The notes beneath the pieces were generated by a model. That model did not search any database. It saw only the letters and a list, made by a program, of their open reading frames with translations, and was not told the DNA's origin. The position numbers and the translations under genes were made by a program. Of a stretch of 64,000 nt of DNA, positions 25,733-33,598 are shown piece by piece (positions within the stretch are counted from its first letter, which is position 1; every line of letters starts with the position of its first letter). Source of the stretch: DASZTV01 sp035548125 (lineage in GTDB: Bacteria > Actinomycetota > Actinomycetes > JAFAQI01); contig DASZTV010000021.1 in the NCBI GenBank assembly GCA_035548125.1, positions 1 to 64,000 on the forward strand, in the 5' to 3' direction.

Positions 25733-27793
25733 GTGGTGACGCTGCTCGGCTATCTCGCGGGCAGCGGGTCGGTCATCGTCGTACTGGTCAGCGTCGTCTG
25801 GATCGGCGCGGCCGGTCGCCGGTTGCTGGTCCCGCACTGGACCGGCGCGATGGGAGTGCTCGGCGCGTGGGTGGTCGCCAACACGTTCCTGGTGGCGCTC
25901 GGCGAGCTGCTCGGCTCGATCGGGTTGTTCAGCCGGGTGCCCATCGTGCTCGGGTCGGTTGCGACCGCCGGCGCGCTTCTCGCCGTTCGCGGGGCCCGCT
26001 CGCGGCAGCAGTCTGAGCGGGCGGAGCGCACCCGAGGCCGACCGTCGTGCGTGGTCGTGCTTGCCGCGTTGAGCGCGGGGCTGGTGATCGCGCAGGGCGG
26101 AGTTGCGGTCTACGGCGCGATGCACTCCGGCGTGACGTTCATCGACGCGATCGAGTACCACCTGACCACGGCGGCGCAGTTCGCGACGACGCATCACACG
26201 ACCGCAATCGTCCAGCTGTCTCCCGGGTCGCCCGTGCCGTACTACCCGTTCAACGACGAGCTGCTGCACGGCATGACCATCGCGCTGTTCGGTCGTGACT
26301 CGCTGACGTTGCTGCTCGGCGTCGTCGACACGGTCGCGATGCTGCTCGCCGCGTGGTGCGTCGGTTCGGCGGATGGCCGCGGGCCGCTCGCGCTGATCGC
26401 GGTGTGCCCGATCGTCGCGGTGCTCGGGCCGGTCGAGGCAAGCACCATGAACGACTGGGCCGCGACCTGGCCGCTGATCGCGGCGGTGGCCGTGGCGATC
26501 CGGCTCCGGACGGACGGCGAGGTGTCGCAGCGCGGCGCCTTCGTCGTGGCCGGCGCCGCCGTGGGTCTCGCGGCTGGGGCGAAGCTCAGCTCGCTGGCAC
26601 CCGCGTTGCTGCTGCTGGCGGCGTTGCCGCTGTGCGCGCAGCAGGGAACGCGCCGCGCCGCGCTGCTGTTCGGGAGCGCCGGCGCGCTGATCGCCGGCGG
26701 CTACTGGTACGTGCGCGACTTCGTGCTGATCGGCTCGCCGCTGCCGAGCCAGCACGTACCGGGGCTCCCGCAGGTGCCGATCGCCGGCGTACAGGAGTAC
26801 GGCTACACCGTCGCGCACTACCTCACCAACGGCAGCGTGATCCGCCACTTCTACATCCCGGGTCTTCGGGTCGGGCTCAACCGGGCGTGGCCGCTGCTGC
26901 TGGCGGTGATGGTGGTGGGGGTGGTGGCGGCCGTCGCTCGTCCCACTCGCAAGGCCGAACGGGTGATCGCGGCCGCCACGGTCATTGCCGCGGCGGCCTA
27001 CCTGGTCACGCCGACGGGAGCGTTCGGCCCGCGCGACCAGCCGTACCTGTTCACCGCGAACCTTCGCTACGCGATGCCGGCGATGGCGCTTGCGCTGATG
27101 CTCGCGGCCATCTCCTCGGTGTCGCGCCGCTGGCCGACCTGCTTCGCGACCGTGGCGTTCGCGCTCTACGTGGTGCGGCTGGCCGGCTATCAGACCTGGC
27201 TCGAGCCCACGCGTTACGTCGTGACCGCGGTGCTGCTCGCCTGCCTCGCCGTGCTGGTCGTCCTGCTCGCGCCGAGGGCGCTTCGCGGACGCGAGCCGAC
27301 GCTTCGGCACGCCGGCGTCGTCGTGGCGGCGTGCGTCGTGCTTGGCGTGGTCGTCGGCTACCCGCTGAACCGCTTCTACCTGCACCACCGCTACGCCCCG
27401 GGGATCGGTGACAAGCGCGAGCTCTACGCCTCCCTGAACGGCCAGACCGGGAAGAAGATCGGAGTCGTCGGGCTGCCGGGGATCTATCCGTTCCAGGGTC
27501 CGACGTACGCCAACCGGGTGTCCTACGTGGGCCGCGAGCGCTCCGACCACGCGTTCCTGGAGTACGCCACGTGCACCGCCTGGCGGCGAGCGGTCGCTGC
27601 CGGCCGCTACGACTTCATCGTCGCCGAGACCAGCCCGGGTGAGGTGGTCCCGCCCGCGCGTGGCTGGACCGCGAGCGACCCGGCGGCCCGCACCGTGCTG
27701 GCCAACCCCGAGGGCGCGGTCTTTGCCATCGACAGTGGTTTCGGGGACGCGCCTTGCCCGGCAAGTGTCGGGAAAATCACTCGCTCGCCGTAG
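25733..27793 (+). CDS. Large polytopic membrane protein, GT-C glycosyltransferase-like (paralogue)
   Basis: A protein of about 686 residues. GTG at 25733 or the adjacent GTG at 25736 starts the first membrane helix. It has many hydrophobic segments and a C-terminal soluble tail with GLPGIYPFQGP. It is paralogous to the protein at 1829-3874, with the same motif order: IEYHLTTAAQF, WYVRDF, GSPLP, AHYLTN, LRYAMPAM, LYVV. Its location beside a polyprenyl-phosphate glycosyltransferase supports a GT-C role, using a lipid-linked sugar on the outer face of the membrane. No catalytic residues can be named with confidence. Confidence 0.75.
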   Translation: MVTLLGYLAGSGSVIVVLVSVVWIGAAGRRLLVPHWTGAMGVLGAWVVANTFLVALGELLGSIGLFSRVPIVLGSVATAGALLAVRGARSRQQSERAERTRGRPSCVVVLAALSAGLVIAQGGVAVYGAMHSGVTFIDAIEYHLTTAAQFATTHHTTAIVQLSPGSPVPYYPFNDELLHGMTIALFGRDSLTLLLGVVDTVAMLLAAWCVGSADGRGPLALIAVCPIVAVLGPVEASTMNDWAATWPLIAAVAVAIRLRTDGEVSQRGAFVVAGAAVGLAAGAKLSSLAPALLLLAALPLCAQQGTRRAALLFGSAGALIAGGYWYVRDFVLIGSPLPSQHVPGLPQVPIAGVQEYGYTVAHYLTNGSVIRHFYIPGLRVGLNRAWPLLLAVMVVGVVAAVARPTRKAERVIAAATVIAAAAYLVTPTGAFGPRDQPYLFTANLRYAMPAMALALMLAAISSVSRRWPTCFATVAFALYVVRLAGYQTWLEPTRYVVTAVLLACLAVLVVLLAPRALRGREPTLRHAGVVVAACVVLGVVVGYPLNRFYLHHRYAPGIGDKRELYASLNGQTGKKIGVVGLPGIYPFQGPTYANRVSYVGRERSDHAFLEYATCTAWRRAVAAGRYDFIVAETSPGEVVPPARGWTASDPAARTVLANPEGAVFAIDSGFGDAPCPASVGKITRSP

Positions 27794-27816
27794 CCTGTTC
27801 CCCCGTCTGGGCGGTC

Positions 27817-28002
27817 ATGATCCTTCGCGAAGTGACCGACAAAGAGAACGTGGACGAGACAGCGGAAGGGCGGCACAACGTCGCCATGCGACTGCTCGAC
27901 GCCGGCGTGCCGTTGACGCTGCTGTTCGATCTGCTCTCTCCGGACGGTCCGGACAGCCTGTCGATCCTCGAGGCGGAGCGCGCCGACCCGCTCCACGTCT
28001 GA
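27817..28002 (+). CDS. Small conserved-looking protein of unknown function
   Basis: A 61-residue protein if started at ATG 27817; in-frame GTGs at 27832 and 27850 are alternatives. The sequence is acidic and compact, with DETAEGRHNVAMRLLDAGV followed by PLTLLFDLL, suggesting two short helices. It lies alone between the GT-C gene and the ygfZ-like gene on the same strand, 69 bases before the latter. Codon usage is like its neighbours, which favours a real gene. I do not recognise a family. Confidence 0.6.
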   Translation: MILREVTDKENVDETAEGRHNVAMRLLDAGVPLTLLFDLLSPDGPDSLSILEAERADPLHV

Positions 28003-28071
28003 GAGCGCTTCCGCACCCTCAGGCATCGCCGTACCCGGCTGCGCGGCTCGAACTGTCCGTACGCTGGAAGC

Positions 28072-28983
28072 GTGAACAGTCCGCTTCTGCAGCGTGCCGG
28101 TGCGGTCGCCGGAAGCGGAGTCGACGCCGAGGTCGCCGAGCACTACGGCGACCCGTTCCGGGAGCAGCGGGCACTGTTCGAGGTCGGGGGGCTGGTCGAC
28201 CGCTCCCATCGCGGCGTCGTGCGGGTGTCCGGATCGGATCGGCTGTCCTGGCTGCACTCACTGACGTCGCAGCACCTCGAGACGCTGCCGGCCGGTGAGG
28301 TTCGCGAGGCGCTGATCCTCTCGCCCCACGGTCACGTCGAACACGACCTCACGCTCTGGGATGACGGTGAGGCGACCTGGCTCACCGCCGAGCCCGGCAC
28401 GGCCGCCGCACTCGTGGACTATCTCGTCTCGATGCGTTTCATGCTCCGCGTGGAGGTCGAGGACCTGAGCTCGTCCTTCGCCGTTCTCACCCGGGTGGCG
28501 CACGACCTGGCCACGGACAGGCTGGTGCCGCGCGGCGGCCTCGTGGCGGAGGTGGAGGCGTCGCCGCTGCCGCTGGTCGGCCATGGCGCGTGGGAGGCGC
28601 GGCGGGTCGCGCATCACGTGCCGAGGCTCAACTTCGAGACCGACCACCGGACCATTCCTCACGAGGTGGGCTGGATCGGCGTCGCCGTACATCTGGACAA
28701 GGGCTGCTACCGGGGCCAGGAGACGGTCGCGCGGGTGCACAACCTGGGTCGTCCGCCGCGGCGGTTGATCTTCGGTCACCTGGACGGCTCGGCGGACCAG
28801 CTGCCGCCCGCGCACACCCCCGTCGAGCTCGACGGCAAGTCCGTCGGCTTTCTCGGTACGGCACGGCATCACGCGGAGCTCGGGCCGGTGGCCCTCGCGG
28901 TGATCAAGCGGGCGGTGCCGGACGACGTCGAGCTGACCGTGGCGGGCATGGCGATGAAGGCGGAGCGGGTCGTCGACGCCTGA
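28072..28983 (+). CDS. ygfZ: Folate-binding YgfZ/GcvT-like protein
   Basis: A 303-residue protein starting at GTG. The signature KGCYRGQETVARVHNLG (about residues 215-232) carries the K-G-C-Y-x-G-Q-E motif that defines YgfZ/IBA57-type proteins, related to the GcvT T-protein. These are tetrahydrofolate-binding factors for iron-sulfur enzymes and tRNA thiolation. The N-terminus (VRVSGSDRLSWLHSLTSQ) and the C-terminal GFLGTARHHAELGPVALAVIKR barrel also fit. It ends 7 bases before the stop of the convergent DUF4388 gene. Confidence 0.92.
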   Translation: MNSPLLQRAGAVAGSGVDAEVAEHYGDPFREQRALFEVGGLVDRSHRGVVRVSGSDRLSWLHSLTSQHLETLPAGEVREALILSPHGHVEHDLTLWDDGEATWLTAEPGTAAALVDYLVSMRFMLRVEVEDLSSSFAVLTRVAHDLATDRLVPRGGLVAEVEASPLPLVGHGAWEARRVAHHVPRLNFETDHRTIPHEVGWIGVAVHLDKGCYRGQETVARVHNLGRPPRRLIFGHLDGSADQLPPAHTPVELDGKSVGFLGTARHHAELGPVALAVIKRAVPDDVELTVAGMAMKAERVVDA

Positions 28984-28990
28984 GGCGTCC

Positions 28991-31207
28991 TTACAGGCCG
29001 AACAGGCCGATCTTCTTCTTCGCCTTCTTGTCGACCTGTTGCGGGCGCGGGCGTTGCGGAATCGCTGCCGCTGCCCCGGCGGCCGGGTCGTCTTCGACGC
29101 CGAGTGATGACAGCTCGCGCAGCAGGGCCGCGGTGTCGGCGCCTTCGCTGCTCGCGGCCGCGGGTGCCGGCGCGACGGGCTCCGGCTCGTAGACCGGCTC
29201 CGGGGCCGGTGCGGGCTCGGGGTCGGGAACCACCGAGATCACCGGCGGGTCGGCGTGGTGCAGTTCGGCGAGCGTCGCAGTCGCGGCGCGGGCCTGCTCC
29301 TCGCGCTCGGCCTCGGCGGCGGCGAGCCGGTGGGCTTCTGCGGCGGCGGCTTGCGCTGCCGCAAGCTGCGCGGCCGCCTGCTCCGCGGCGGCGCGCTCTG
29401 CCGCGGCCTGCTCGGCAGCGAGCTGGACGGCTGCTGCCTGCGCGGCCGCTTGCTCTGCGGCTGCCTGTTCCGCGGCTGCTTGTTCTGCCGCTGCCTGTTC
29501 CGCGGCGAGCTGGGCGGCCGCTTGTTCCGCGGCTGCCTGTTCCGCGGCTGCCTGTTCCGCGGCGAGCTGGGCGGCTGCTTGTTCCGCGGCTGCTTGTTCC
29601 GCGGCGAGCTGGGCGGCGGCGGCTTGTTCGGCGGCGGCCTGTGCTGCGGCTGCCTGCTCTGCGGCGGCCTGTGCTGCGGCGGCTTCGGCTGCCGCGCGCT
29701 CCGCGGCTGCCTGCTCAGCGGCGAGTTGAGCGGCGGCGGCTTGTTCGGCGGCGGCTTGCTCTGCGGCTGCCTGCTCTGCGGCGGCAGCGGCCGCGGCTTG
29801 CTGGGCGGCAGTCTGTTCGGCAGCGTGCCGGGCAGCTTGCTCGGCGGCGGCGCGGGCGAACTGTTCGGCCGCCTCGCGCGCTGTGATCTCCGCAGCGTGG
29901 CGGGCGTCTTCCTCGGCCTGGTTCGTGGAGATCCGCGCCCGCTCGGTTTCGAGGTCGACAAGCCGAAGCGGGGAGTCCGACACCAGCTCCGTGCCGTTGA
30001 TGTCGTGATCCGGCCGGAGCGAGTCTGCGGCGGCCGCCGCCTCCGCGAGCTCTGCGGCGGCGGCGACTCGAAGTCGCTTGCGGCGCTCCGCCTCGGTCTC
30101 GTCCGCACTGTCCGGCGCCGGCCTCGGACGCACCGGCCGCTTGCGGACCTCGAGCAGCGGGTTGATGTCGTCTTCCAGCTCCGGCGCGGGTCCGAGCGCG
30201 TCGGCGAGCGCGCCGGAGACCCGGCCCATCGACGCCGCGAACGACTCGCCGCCCTTGCGCCTGATCGGGACAGTGAGGTTCGCCGGTGCGCCCTGCTGAG
30301 CGGCCATGACGTCGAGCTGCAGCGGGTTGGGTGCCGGTGTCGGGCGTACGCCGTTGGTGACCTCGGAAGCGAGGCGGGTCAGTCGGCTGAGGGCGTCGTC
30401 CGCCGTGCTCGGGGGCGCGGGAGGGCGGTTCGTGGCACCTGACAGCGCGCTGGCGAGGGAGGCGCCGGCGCCGTAGACGTCCTCGTCGCCGTACTCGATG
30501 TCGTCGGCGATGTCGACGAGGCCGGCGTCGACCAGCGTGACGAGCACCTGTCCCGCCTCGAACAAGGTGTAGCCGCAGTCACGGGCGAGCTCGGCGACGC
30601 TGCGTACGCCGTCGATCTTGCACAGCATCGACCAGGCGTCGCTGTCGAGGGTGGTTTCGGGTGCCCCGTCACCGCGCGCCGACAGCGTCGGGATGGCGTG
30701 GGGGCTGTCGACGACGTCGGCGATCGCCTCCCACTCGTAACCGCGCTCCCGCAGCGACTCGAGCAGGTCGACGACGGTGACCGGCGGGCCGCCCGCCTCC
30801 CGGGTCTTGGCGTTCTTGCGGAACTTCCAGCGGCCCTCGGTCCAGCGCATGAGGTCCCACAGCGCCTCGTGCATCTGCTCGGTGACGAACGCCTGGACCA
30901 CGGCTTCGTCGACGTAGCCGAGGTGGACGAGGAGCTCGCCGAGGTTCCACGCGGCGAGATCGTTGCGCTGCGCGTCGAGCGCCTCGGACAGCGCCTCCGG
31001 GGCGAGCTCGCCGGAGGACACCAGCTTGGCGCCGAGATCGGACTGCTGGTTAGTGGTGATCAGGCCGCACACCAGGCCCGAGCGCATGAGGATCTGCGCC
31101 TCGTCGCCGTCAGGGTGGTTGAGGACGAGGCTGCCGGTCGCGCCGGTGTCGGCAAGATCGCGGAGGACGGTGGCAAGCGATGTGGCGGTCAGGTCGCCCT
31201 TGAGCAT
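28991..31207 (-). CDS. DUF4388 protein with long Ala-Glu-Gln repeat
   Basis: A 738-residue protein from ATG with a good GGAGG site. Residues 1-100 (MLKGDLTATSLATVLRDLAD, then SGLVCGLI) are a DUF4388/PatA N-terminal domain. The next 150 residues look like a helical winged region (LVHLGYVDEAVVQAFVTEQ and WRWTEGRWKFRKN-like sequence). Residues about 440-640 are a near-continuous AAAEQ/AAAQL pentad array predicted to be one long helix. A Pro/Ala linker precedes the basic C-terminus DKKAKKKIGLFGL. DUF4388 proteins are linked to two-component and gliding systems in other phyla. Its role here is unknown. It is divergent from rsiG. Confidence 0.82.
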   Translation of the reverse strand: MLKGDLTATSLATVLRDLADTGATGSLVLNHPDGDEAQILMRSGLVCGLITTNQQSDLGAKLVSSGELAPEALSEALDAQRNDLAAWNLGELLVHLGYVDEAVVQAFVTEQMHEALWDLMRWTEGRWKFRKNAKTREAGGPPVTVVDLLESLRERGYEWEAIADVVDSPHAIPTLSARGDGAPETTLDSDAWSMLCKIDGVRSVAELARDCGYTLFEAGQVLVTLVDAGLVDIADDIEYGDEDVYGAGASLASALSGATNRPPAPPSTADDALSRLTRLASEVTNGVRPTPAPNPLQLDVMAAQQGAPANLTVPIRRKGGESFAASMGRVSGALADALGPAPELEDDINPLLEVRKRPVRPRPAPDSADETEAERRKRLRVAAAAELAEAAAAADSLRPDHDINGTELVSDSPLRLVDLETERARISTNQAEEDARHAAEITAREAAEQFARAAAEQAARHAAEQTAAQQAAAAAAAEQAAAEQAAAEQAAAAQLAAEQAAAERAAAEAAAAQAAAEQAAAAQAAAEQAAAAQLAAEQAAAEQAAAQLAAEQAAAEQAAAEQAAAQLAAEQAAAEQAAAEQAAAEQAAAQAAAVQLAAEQAAAERAAAEQAAAQLAAAQAAAAEAHRLAAAEAEREEQARAATATLAELHHADPPVISVVPDPEPAPAPEPVYEPEPVAPAPAAASSEGADTAALLRELSSLGVEDDPAAGAAAAIPQRPRPQQVDKKAKKKIGLFGL
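29330..29800 (-). repeat. Degenerate 15-bp tandem repeat coding AAAEQ units
   Basis: Within the DUF4388 gene the codons for Ala-Ala-Ala-Glu-Gln recur about 30 times with the fifth and other positions varying (EQ, AQ, QL, ER). The DNA period is 15 bp, interrupted by occasional 18- and 30-bp steps. Such arrays tend to change copy number between strains. The opposite strand of the array reads as an artificial Gly/Cys/Leu-rich frame and should not be annotated. Confidence 0.85.
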
Positions 31208-31316
31208 CGACGACCTCCTTCACCACGTTCCGCCGCAAGCCCCGATCTCCCCATACCCTTCGGCAGGTCAGCGTCGCTTGTTAAGCCATACGGCGCAATC
31301 TCACTCCGATCGCCCC

Positions 31317-31335
31317 GTTCGCCCAACGGGCGAAC
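31317..31335. promoter_or_regulatory. Perfect inverted repeat just upstream of rsiG
   Basis: GTTCGCCC and GGGCGAAC (8-bp arms) flank a 3-base AAC centre, ending 9 bases before the rsiG ATG. It lies in the 137-bp divergent gap between the DUF4388 gene and rsiG. It could be an operator or an RNA hairpin at the rsiG ribosome site. No distinct Shine-Dalgarno is visible, so occlusion of translation initiation is possible. The function is inferred. Confidence 0.45.
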
Positions 31336-31344
31336 CGTGACACC

Positions 31345-31893
31345 ATGACCTTACGTATGACATACCCGGGCGGAAATCGCCGGATCGACCGCATCCTGGC
31401 GCCCGAATACCTTTTGGGACTCACGCAGCGGCCGATCGAAGCCGTGCGCGAGATGCGCAGCGAGGCCGAGCAGGAAGAGACCGACCTGTCCTACCTGCGC
31501 CGGCTGCTGCAGGGCCGGATCGACATCCTGGACGCCGAGCTCGGCCGGCGTCGCCGGGGTGAACCGCCCGGCTCGCTCGTGGATGCCCTCCCGGGCATCC
31601 TCGCGGACGAACGGAGCGAGCCGCGCGGGCGCGGACGCCACGTCGCGATCGAGCCGTCCCGGCTCGACACCCATCGCAGGTGGGTGGAGTCGCTGGTCTC
31701 CGACACCGAGATCTCCGACCCGACCCGCCACGACGACGACACCCTGGAGCGGCTGCGCGACGTGCTGCTCGCCGAGGAACGGGAGGTGTCCCGCAAGCGC
31801 CGCGCCGTACAGGCCGTCATGGACGCCTGTACCGAAGAGCTCACCAACCGCTACAAGAACGGCACCGCCGACCCCGGCGACCTCCTCCCCTGA
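31345..31893 (+). CDS. rsiG: RsiG-type c-di-GMP-responsive anti-sigma factor
   Basis: A 182-residue helical protein from ATG. It carries two exact copies of the RsiG c-di-GMP signature E-x3-S-x2-R-x3-Q-x3-D. Copy one is E45, S49, R52, Q56, D60 (in EETDLSYLRRLLQGRID); copy two is E145, S149, R152, Q156, D160. The two lie on helices separated by a linker of about 80 residues, as in the antiparallel coiled coil of Streptomyces RsiG. RsiG bound to c-di-GMP sequesters the sigma factor WhiG. No whiG is in this window. A perfect palindrome starts 9 bases after the stop. Confidence 0.9.
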   Translation: MTLRMTYPGGNRRIDRILAPEYLLGLTQRPIEAVREMRSEAEQEETDLSYLRRLLQGRIDILDAELGRRRRGEPPGSLVDALPGILADERSEPRGRGRHVAIEPSRLDTHRRWVESLVSDTEISDPTRHDDDTLERLRDVLLAEEREVSRKRRAVQAVMDACTEELTNRYKNGTADPGDLLP

Positions 31894-31902
31894 CCCCCAA
31901 AA

Positions 31903-31968
31903 AACGCGATCTTGCACTTTTCAACGTCTAAGAGGCCTCGGAGGCGTTGAAAAGTGCAAGATCGCGTT
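31903..31968. terminator. Long perfect palindrome, copy A (24-bp arms, 18-base loop)
   Basis: Arms 31903-31926 and 31945-31968 are perfect reverse complements of 24 bases with an 18-base spacer. The arm core is GATCTTGCAC followed by TTTTCAACG. Located 9 bases past the rsiG stop, it can act as a strong hairpin terminator. However, an almost identical element (copy B) occurs 1 kb away at the other end of the next gene, so it may also be a repeated element or cassette border. The spacer sequences of the two copies differ although their lengths are equal. Confidence 0.8.
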
Positions 31969-32020
31969 GCTGTGGACGGCGCGAGGCGCGGGGGCGCGTG
32001 CGTGGCGCAGGCTCTCGCGG

Positions 32021-32992
32021 ATGTTCGACACCGGTCAGCCGTTCACGGTCGCGATGGCGTGCGGCGCGGGCCTCACTCCTCGACAGCTTCAGTCGTCGCG
32101 GTTCCGGCGTCTGTTCAGCGGCGTCTACGTCGATTCCGAGGTCGAGGTCACCACTGAGCTCCTGGCGCGAGCGGTCGGTTTGGTGCTTCCGGTCGGAGCG
32201 GTCGTGGGAGGTGCCACCGCCGCCTTGCTGCATGGCGCGGACGTCCGCCGGCAGGGTGAGGACCGAATAGCGGTGGTCACCGCTCGCGAGGACCAGGTAC
32301 GTCGACGTGGTGTCGTCTCGCGAGCGGCATTGGTCGAGGAGGGCGACGTCGTCGAGGTGTTCGGTATCCGCTGCCTGTCGCCGGTTCGGGTCGCGTTCGA
32401 CTTCGCGCGGTGCTGCCGCGTGGTCGACGGCCTGGTCGGCGTTGACGCGATGCTCAATCGGGGCGGGTGTCGCCTCGAGGACCTGGTCGGGTACGCCGAG
32501 GCGCGCCCGGGATGGCGCGGGGTCCGGTTCGCGCGTGACCTGCTTCGGCACGCGGAGCCGTTGAGCGAGTCGGTCATGGAGACGCGCTTGCGCCTCGCGC
32601 TGGTTCGCGACGGCTTGCCGCGGCCGACAGCCCAGGTGGACCTGTACGACCCGAGCGGCGCGCATGTCGCCCGCCTCGACCTCGGCTACCCCGAGTGGAA
32701 GGTCGGCATCGACTACGACGGCGAGGTGCACCGCGACCGCTGGCGCTACGACCTGGAACGTCAGGAGGGCGTACGAGATCTCGGCTGGTGGCATCGGCGA
32801 TACACCTCGATCCATGCCGCCGACGGCTGGCGTCAGGTGGTCGGTCAGGTCCGAGACGCGCTCGCGGCGGCCGGTTGGCGCCCCCGTTCCCCCAGCGAAT
32901 CCCCCCAACTTCCACGCGATCTTGCACTTTTCAACGGTCGATCGGGCTCGAACACGTTGAAAAGTGCAAGATCGCGTTTAAAGGCGGGGTAG
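32021..32992 (+). CDS. AbiEi-like / DUF559 (Vsr-like endonuclease fold) protein
   Basis: A 323-residue protein from ATG at 32021. The N-terminal 65 residues (TVAMACGAGLTPRQLQSS, then FSGVYVD) form the winged-helix domain of AbiEi-type antitoxins. Near residues 210-260, ARLDLGYPEWKVGIDYDGEVH resembles the catalytic strand region of DUF559/Vsr-type nucleases, with Asp and Glu residues and E-x-K. Proteins with this pairing are frequent and variable in actinobacterial genomes; their function is not established. The gene lies between palindrome copies A and B, and its last 27 codons run through copy B, so the C-terminal tail is encoded by the palindrome. Confidence 0.78.
   Translation: MFDTGQPFTVAMACGAGLTPRQLQSSRFRRLFSGVYVDSEVEVTTELLARAVGLVLPVGAVVGGATAALLHGADVRRQGEDRIAVVTAREDQVRRRGVVSRAALVEEGDVVEVFGIRCLSPVRVAFDFARCCRVVDGLVGVDAMLNRGGCRLEDLVGYAEARPGWRGVRFARDLLRHAEPLSESVMETRLRLALVRDGLPRPTAQVDLYDPSGAHVARLDLGYPEWKVGIDYDGEVHRDRWRYDLERQEGVRDLGWWHRRYTSIHAADGWRQVVGQVRDALAAAGWRPRSPSESPQLPRDLALFNGRSGSNTLKSARSRLKAG
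32914..32977. repeat. Long perfect palindrome, copy B (23-bp arms, 18-base loop)
   Basis: Arms 32914-32936 and 32955-32977 are perfect reverse complements of 23 bases. The arms are identical to copy A (31903-31968) except for its outermost base, while the 18-base spacer differs. It lies inside the 3' end of the AbiEi/DUF559-like gene and 65 bases before the XRE gene. Read as RNA it would form a strong hairpin on either strand. Confidence 0.85.
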
Positions 32993-33042
32993 TGCTTGCT
33001 GGGTGCTTGCAATAGTTAGCATCCTGGGTTAGGGTCACGTCC

Positions 33043-33525
33043 GTGGCCAAGTTGGACGTCCGCAACCTCGGGGACTACATCCGCGAGCAGCGGTCCGCGG
33101 CGCAGATCTCGCTGCGGCAGCTGGCCAGCCTGGCAGGGGTCTCCAACCCCTACCTGAGCCAGATCGAGCGCGGGCTGCGCAAGCCGAGCGCGGAGATTCT
33201 GCAGCAGATAGCCAAGGCGCTGCGCATCTCCGCCGAGGCGCTGTACGTGCAGGCCGGAATCCTCGAGGAACGCCCCGACGACAGCGATGTCCCGGCCGCG
33301 ATCCTTGCCGACGTTCATCTGGCCGAGCGGCAGAAGCAGGTGCTGCTCGAGCTTTACGAGGCGTATCGCCGTGAGAGCGACGCCAAGAGCGGGAACGCCG
33401 AAGAGGTGGACCCCGAAGCGAAATCCGCATCGACGTCTCGCACACGTACGGCGCGGCGCGCGAACCCACGCGCGGCTGCGACGGACGCCGCGAAGTCCGA
33501 ACCGGGCGACGTCGCTCAACCCTGA
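33043..33525 (+). CDS. XRE-family transcriptional regulator (Rv0474-like)
   Basis: A 160-residue protein from GTG. Residues 6-65 are a Cro/C1 helix-turn-helix: YIREQRSAAQISLRQLASLAGVSNPYLSQIERG, with the recognition helix at VSNPYLSQIE. A short helical segment (AERQKQVLLELYEAYRRE) and a disordered Arg/Ala-rich tail follow. An XRE gene directly before an HbhA-like gene is the same arrangement as Rv0474-Rv0475 in M. tuberculosis, so it probably regulates the next gene. That role is inferred. The upstream 65 bases after palindrome copy B should hold the promoter. Confidence 0.85.
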   Translation: MAKLDVRNLGDYIREQRSAAQISLRQLASLAGVSNPYLSQIERGLRKPSAEILQQIAKALRISAEALYVQAGILEERPDDSDVPAAILADVHLAERQKQVLLELYEAYRRESDAKSGNAEEVDPEAKSASTSRTRTARRANPRAAATDAAKSEPGDVAQP

Positions 33526-33598
33526 CGATCGAGTCGGCACGCTTCGTCGCCGACGCCGAAGTCCCACGTCTGTCAGCTATCGAAAGAGGTCCAAAGCC

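Noticed and set aside
25562..27550. 662-codon open frame on the minus strand
   Set aside because: Antisense to the second membrane paralogue, low-complexity Arg/His/Gln composition, no start signal.
29255..30442. Gly/Cys/Leu-rich open frame opposite the DUF4388 gene
   Set aside because: It is the complementary reading of the AAAEQ repeat array; the repeated CGCLF or GGLL patterns are an artefact of the 15-bp period.
32021..32992. Insertion sequence between the palindromes
   Set aside because: No transposase motif and no target-site duplication seen; the enclosed protein is AbiEi/DUF559-like.
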